Assembly: GCA_025667525.1 (NCBI GenBank)
Contig: JANFOE010000579.1
Span: forward strand, 434,001 to 498,000
Source: Glebionis coronaria
Taxonomy: Eukaryota; Streptophyta; Magnoliopsida; Asterales; Asteraceae
Direction: 5' to 3'
Length of the DNA: 64,000 nt
Shown: positions 60,725 to 64,000 of the stretch, piece by piece
Numbering within the stretch: position 1 is the stretch's first letter
Layout of the letters: every line of letters starts with the position of its first letter
Notes under the pieces: model-generated
The model's input: the letters and a program-made list of their open reading frames with translations, nothing else
The model's database searches: none
What the model was told of the DNA's origin: nothing
Program-made: the position numbers and the translations under genes

Positions 60725-61752
60725 GAATGGCCGACCAAGTATAAAGGAATACGAGGGTCCATTTCATAATCAACTATGACAAAATCGACCGGGAAAGTAA
60801 ATGTGCCAACTTTGATAAACACGTCTTCGGCTATACCAACGGGGTAAGCGAGAGTGCGATTTGCAAGTTCGAGAGTCATCTTTGTTGGAATGAGATCGGG
60901 CAATGATAGTGTTTTCCAAACACTTAGTGGCATCAAATTAATACTAGCCCCGAGATCAGCAAGGGCAGTAAATTCTTCAGTTTTGTTGAACACGCAAGGC
61001 AACACAAAACGACCGGGATCTCCAAGCTTTTCTGGAAGTTCTCTAAGAAGAACTGCAGAGCAGTTTTCATTTAAGCGTGTGTTGGCGAGTTCAATCAGTT
61101 TCTCCTTCTTGCTAAGCAATTCCTTGAATGCTTTGACAAATTTCGGCATGTGGCAAAGTGCTTCAACAAGGCTAATGTTGATGGTCATTTTAGATAGCAT
61201 ATCCACATATTTCGATACTTGACAGTCATTCTTGGTTAGCTCGTTGGTCTTGCCTATGCGAGAAGGGTATGGGATTCTAGGTTGATAAGGGGAAGGTGAA
61301 GGTGTAGTTGGTGAAGGTTGAGATGTTGAAGGGTCCTTCCGAGATACATCGTCATGACGAGGCGGAGACGGTAATGGTGCACTACTACTAGGTGTAGGAG
61401 GAGTAGGGATACATGGTGGTGGAGGTGTAGATGATGGTGGTGGAGGTGTAGATGATGGTGGTGGGATAGGTGGATCGACAATGGTAATTCCACTACGCGT
61501 AGTTATAGCACTCACATTAGCTCGCGGATTAGTGACGGTGTTTGAAGGTAGAGAACCCGAAGAAGAAGAAGGTTGAGCTTCGGGCAAGAAACTAGCCAAC
61601 AGATTCTTTAATTCAGTTGTTTGAGTGATGAAGGAGGATTGCAGATTATCACGAACCTCGGTTCTGATGTCATTACCTTGCTTCAAGATATCTCCTTTCA
61701 AATTGATTATTTGGCTCTGTAGATTTTTGATTTGCTCACCTTGAGTTCTCAT
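60721..61752 (-). CDS. Gypsy gag C-terminus and aspartic protease
   Basis: Begins in the gag linker (MRTQGEQIKNLQSQIINLK, coiled), continues through a Ser/Pro-rich region with PPPSSTPPPPSSTPPPP, then KLGDPGRFVLPCVFNK and the protease motif ALADLGASINLMPLSVW. The catalytic D-L-G-A is typical of Athila/Tat-type plant Gypsy proteases. The frame is lost at IPLYLVGHS, where IPLILGRPFLRTGRAL is expected: one base is missing. The frame is joined upstream to the gag ORF but for a frameshift in an A-run at about 61880. Confidence 0.85.
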   Translation of the reverse strand: MRTQGEQIKNLQSQIINLKGDILKQGNDIRTEVRDNLQSSFITQTTELKNLLASFLPEAQPSSSSGSLPSNTVTNPRANVSAITTRSGITIVDPPIPPPSSTPPPPSSTPPPPCIPTPPTPSSSAPLPSPPRHDDVSRKDPSTSQPSPTTPSPSPYQPRIPYPSRIGKTNELTKNDCQVSKYVDMLSKMTINISLVEALCHMPKFVKAFKELLSKKEKLIELANTRLNENCSAVLLRELPEKLGDPGRFVLPCVFNKTEEFTALADLGASINLMPLSVWKTLSLPDLIPTKMTLELANRTLAYPVGIAEDVFIKVGTFTFPVDFVIVDYEMDPRIPLYLVGHS

Positions 61753-61840
61753 GATGGTGTCAACATCGGGATTAATGGGTGGGTGTTGTTGGGTGGGTGG
61801 TTGATAAGGGTTAGAAGCTCTTGGTGGGATTTGGTTGCTT

Positions 61841-63034
61841 CTATTGTAGTTGTTGGCGGGGTTTTGGTTTTGAGGAAAAAAAAACGGGTGAAAGGTAGTT
61901 GTTGGAACGGTAGCTCAGCAGATTTCTATCCCCTTGTTGTCTAGCTTGGTAATTTTCCGGTGAATAATTACCGTAAGCAGCATACACATTTTCCGGATTT
62001 CCTTGTGTCGAAGGACAATCGGTGTATGAGTGAGGACCGCCACATGTTTCACAAGGATTAGCAACCGCTTTAACTTGTTGTTGTTGTTGGTTTGAAGCGA
62101 GAAGCGTAATACTTTTGCTCATTTCGGCCATCATGCGGGTGAGTTCGGTCATCTCAGGGTTTGCTGAGGTAGAGGAAACATTGACTCTCGGGTTGTTCCT
62201 AGAAGAAGCAGAGGAATCACAGTTCTTGTGGTGAGTAGTCATGTTCTCAATTAACTCTCTACACTCCTCGGGTCTCCTTTTCATGAATGTGCCACCGGCG
62301 GCTGCATTAATCGTATCACGATCTCGAAAAGTCAATCCGTTGTAGAAAGTATCAATCAATGTGACGGGAAGCATGTTGTGGTTTGGACATCTATCGATCA
62401 AGACATTATATCTCTCCCAAGCGTCAAAAAGAGATTCATCAGGGTCTTGCATGAAACCGTTGATCTGATTGCGAAGGCTTGTGACCATGGATGGTGGAAA
62501 GTAGCGCGATAGAAAGCGTTGAGTCATGTCATCCCAAGTGTGAATAGAATTCTTCGGGAGACGATCAAACCATTTCTCGGCATGATGCGATAAAGTATGT
62601 GGGAAGAGTTGTAGGCGAAGTACATCCATTGTGGCACCAGGCAACTTCATGCTTTGGGTGATTGTAATGAACTTGTCGAGGTGTTTGTTGGCATCATCAT
62701 CAGGCAATCCTCTAAATGGGTTTGTTTGTACTTGCTGAATCATGTGATGCTTCAACGAAAACTCAGGAGCGTTGATCTGCATCAGCGCAATCGGTCCTCC
62801 TCGTCCAAACATTGTTGGTTGACAAAGTTCCTCCATGGTCCGAAGATCGGGGTGTGGAAGAGCATTGTTGTTATTATTATTATTGAGGTTCGGTGGAATG
62901 TTGTTGTTGTTAACACCTGCCATATCTAAATCTTCTTGAGGCTCGGGCTCTTGATAATTAGAAGATCTAGTACGCATACACCTGAAAATGCAAAAGAAAA
63001 CAAAACCAAACACAAAGACAATATATATACACAA
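61841..63034 (-). CDS. gag: Gypsy gag
   Basis: 397 codons from 63034. The gag domain has PFRGLPDDDANKHLDKFI, LRLQLFPHTLSHHAEKWFDR, FLSRYFPPSMVTSLRNQI and TFYNGLTFRDRDTINAAAGG. A C-x2-C-x3-H-x4-C knuckle follows (CETCGGPHSYTDC). The methionine at about 62977 (MRTRSSNYQEPEPQEDLD) is a more natural start than the upstream hydrophobic extension. The frame runs off after YLSPVFF at a poly-A frameshift near 61880, so gag-protease was once one ORF. Confidence 0.9.
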   Translation of the reverse strand: MCIYIVFVFGFVFFCIFRCMRTRSSNYQEPEPQEDLDMAGVNNNNIPPNLNNNNNNNALPHPDLRTMEELCQPTMFGRGGPIALMQINAPEFSLKHHMIQQVQTNPFRGLPDDDANKHLDKFITITQSMKLPGATMDVLRLQLFPHTLSHHAEKWFDRLPKNSIHTWDDMTQRFLSRYFPPSMVTSLRNQINGFMQDPDESLFDAWERYNVLIDRCPNHNMLPVTLIDTFYNGLTFRDRDTINAAAGGTFMKRRPEECRELIENMTTHHKNCDSSASSRNNPRVNVSSTSANPEMTELTRMMAEMSKSITLLASNQQQQQVKAVANPCETCGGPHSYTDCPSTQGNPENVYAAYGNYSPENYQARQQGDRNLLSYRSNNYLSPVFFSSKPKPRQQLQ

Positions 63035-63213
63035 GAAAGATAAAATCTTTTTGGATTTTTGAAATTTTTAATTTTTATGGATTTTTATCAATTTTTAAAA
63101 TTTTTTTTTTATGATTTTTTTGAATTTTTAAGGCAAGAAAAATAACGTTCACAAGTGAGCGGATCCCAAAAAGCAACGTGTCAATCACAGAAAACCGTCA
63201 ATCTTAACGAAAA

Positions 63214-63231
63214 GAGCCGGCAGCGGCGCCA
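63214..63231 (-). other. Gypsy primer binding site
   Basis: Minus strand TGGCGCCGCTGCCGG, close to the TGGCGCCGTTGCCGG site used by many plant Gypsy elements, 2 bp after the LTR end. Confidence 0.88.
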
Positions 63232-63233
63232 TT

Positions 63234-64000
63234 TGATAACTAGGGTTTTACCTAATTAAAAAGATTAAAATTAAGTTCGTTGTGTTGGTCTAATCGAATT
63301 GATCTAAGCTCTCTATGTGACTCTATTGTTTTTGGTGGAACAAAGATGTGTCGTTGTAGTGTTTAAAATTAAAAGTGCGAAACTTAAAATTAAATGGGCT
63401 CTTAAAGTAAATCTAAGTCTAATTAAAGTAAAGGTGCAGGTATTTAAAAGCGTGAATGACGTAAACTTAAATCTATCTAAGGCAAACTTAAAACGCAACT
63501 AGAACTTAAACTAAGGCAAAACTAAAATAAAGCTAAGGCAATTAATCTTAAAGTGCAATTAAGTAAAAGGCAGGAAAAATAAAGCTTTGAAAATAAAAAC
63601 AAAAAACAAAAGCTAATAAGAACCTGAATACAGCTCATTCGGAATGATCCTTCGTTTGGAACAATCACTCGTCCTAAATGTCACCTTCGGTTGGAATGAT
63701 TCTTCTTCACTTGGAATATTACCAAAATCCTTGATCCGGAACAAATTGATCTGAATATGTCACTTATCCAAAACAAACCTTCGTTCGGAACTTTACTGAT
63801 TCGGAACTCTAATATTTTTGCCTTGATTCGGAACTTTTTGGTCACCCTTGATTCGGAAGATTCCGAATGAAGCTCCTTGATTCGGAAGTTTCAGACTTCC
63901 GAATGAAAACCTCTTGAGTCGGAACTTGCCCCTTGATTCGGAACTTTTAAGAAGTTCCGAATGAAGCTTGATCCGGAAGTTTAAGACTTCCGAATGAAAA
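63234..64000 (-). repeat. 5' LTR of the Gypsy element (part)
   Basis: Starts at the LTR end TGATAACTAGGG on the plus strand and matches 55745-56511 with few differences. The outer part lies outside the window. Confidence 0.9.

Larger units (their letters stand above)
55745..64000 (-). mobile_element. Non-autonomous Gypsy (Tat/Athila-type gag-protease) element, runs off the window
   Basis: Minus-strand element: 5' LTR from 63234 rightward beyond 64000, PBS, gag, protease, an unidentified tail ORF, about 2 kb of noncoding, PPT and a 3' LTR 57742-55745. No reverse transcriptase, RNase H or integrase is present between 57.7 and 60.7 kb, so it must rely on other elements. The two LTRs are near-identical over the visible 760 bp, suggesting recent insertion. 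Confidence 0.85.

Overview
This window looks like nuclear DNA of a flowering plant (eudicot). It has spliced genes with GT-AG introns, a subgroup II calcium-dependent protein kinase, an F-box/LRR gene, and layer upon layer of plant retrotransposons, Helitrons, a SINE, hAT/Mutator/Stowaway miniature elements and LINE ends. The Copia element at 28.8-42.1 kb carries a long extra reading frame behind pol of a kind I associate with Asteraceae genomes; that lineage guess is inference only. No prokaryotic, organellar or CRISPR sequence was seen.

Layout. 1-3.8 kb: end of a plus-strand Copia LTR element, decayed and cut off at the start of reverse transcriptase. 3.76-4.13 kb: segment duplicated at 10.3-10.6 kb. 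4.26-7.5 kb: minus-strand Copia element, 5' part only. 7.5-7.67 kb: Gypsy gag scrap. 7.9-9.7 kb: intact F-box/LRR gene with a 5'UTR intron. 10.0-10.7 kb: inverted repeat, duplicated segment and one relic exon resembling arogenate dehydratase. 11.4-16.6 kb: intact eight-exon CDPK gene on the minus strand (530 aa), with two hAT MITEs and a tandem duplication in its introns. 16.9-19.8 kb: tandem and miniature repeats. 20.2-25.9 kb: two-domain tRNA-His guanylyltransferase (THG1-like) gene on the minus strand, frameshifted and split by a 2.34 kb nearly perfect palindrome. Each arm of the palindrome carries a copy of a gene resembling ribosome-inactivating proteins. 26.0-28.5 kb: MITEs and a Helitron. 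28.76-42.07 kb: one large minus-strand Copia element with truncated 3' LTR, PPT, a 4 kb extra ORF region, RH/RT/IN/PR/gag, PBS and 5' LTR. It is interrupted by a 2,058 bp solo LTR (TSD aaaac) and a hAT MITE (TSD tgagtata). 42.7-44.6 kb: SINE, and a Helitron holding a Stowaway. 45.2-48.0 kb: Mutator-like TIR element (9 bp TSD) with a LINE 3' fragment inserted in its TTA microsatellite. 48.2-52.0 kb: second, independently broken THG1 copy. 52.3-54.4 kb: Mutator MITE and LINE end. 54.7 kb to the end: inverted LTRs and a minus-strand Gypsy element that codes for gag and protease but no reverse transcriptase.

Functionally only three loci look able to make a normal protein: the F-box gene, the CDPK gene, and the right-arm RIP-like ORF in the palindrome. 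The rest is a well-preserved record of nested insertions, many datable by order because target-site duplications are intact. The most unusual object is the palindrome with two head-to-head RIP-like genes inside a THG1 exon.
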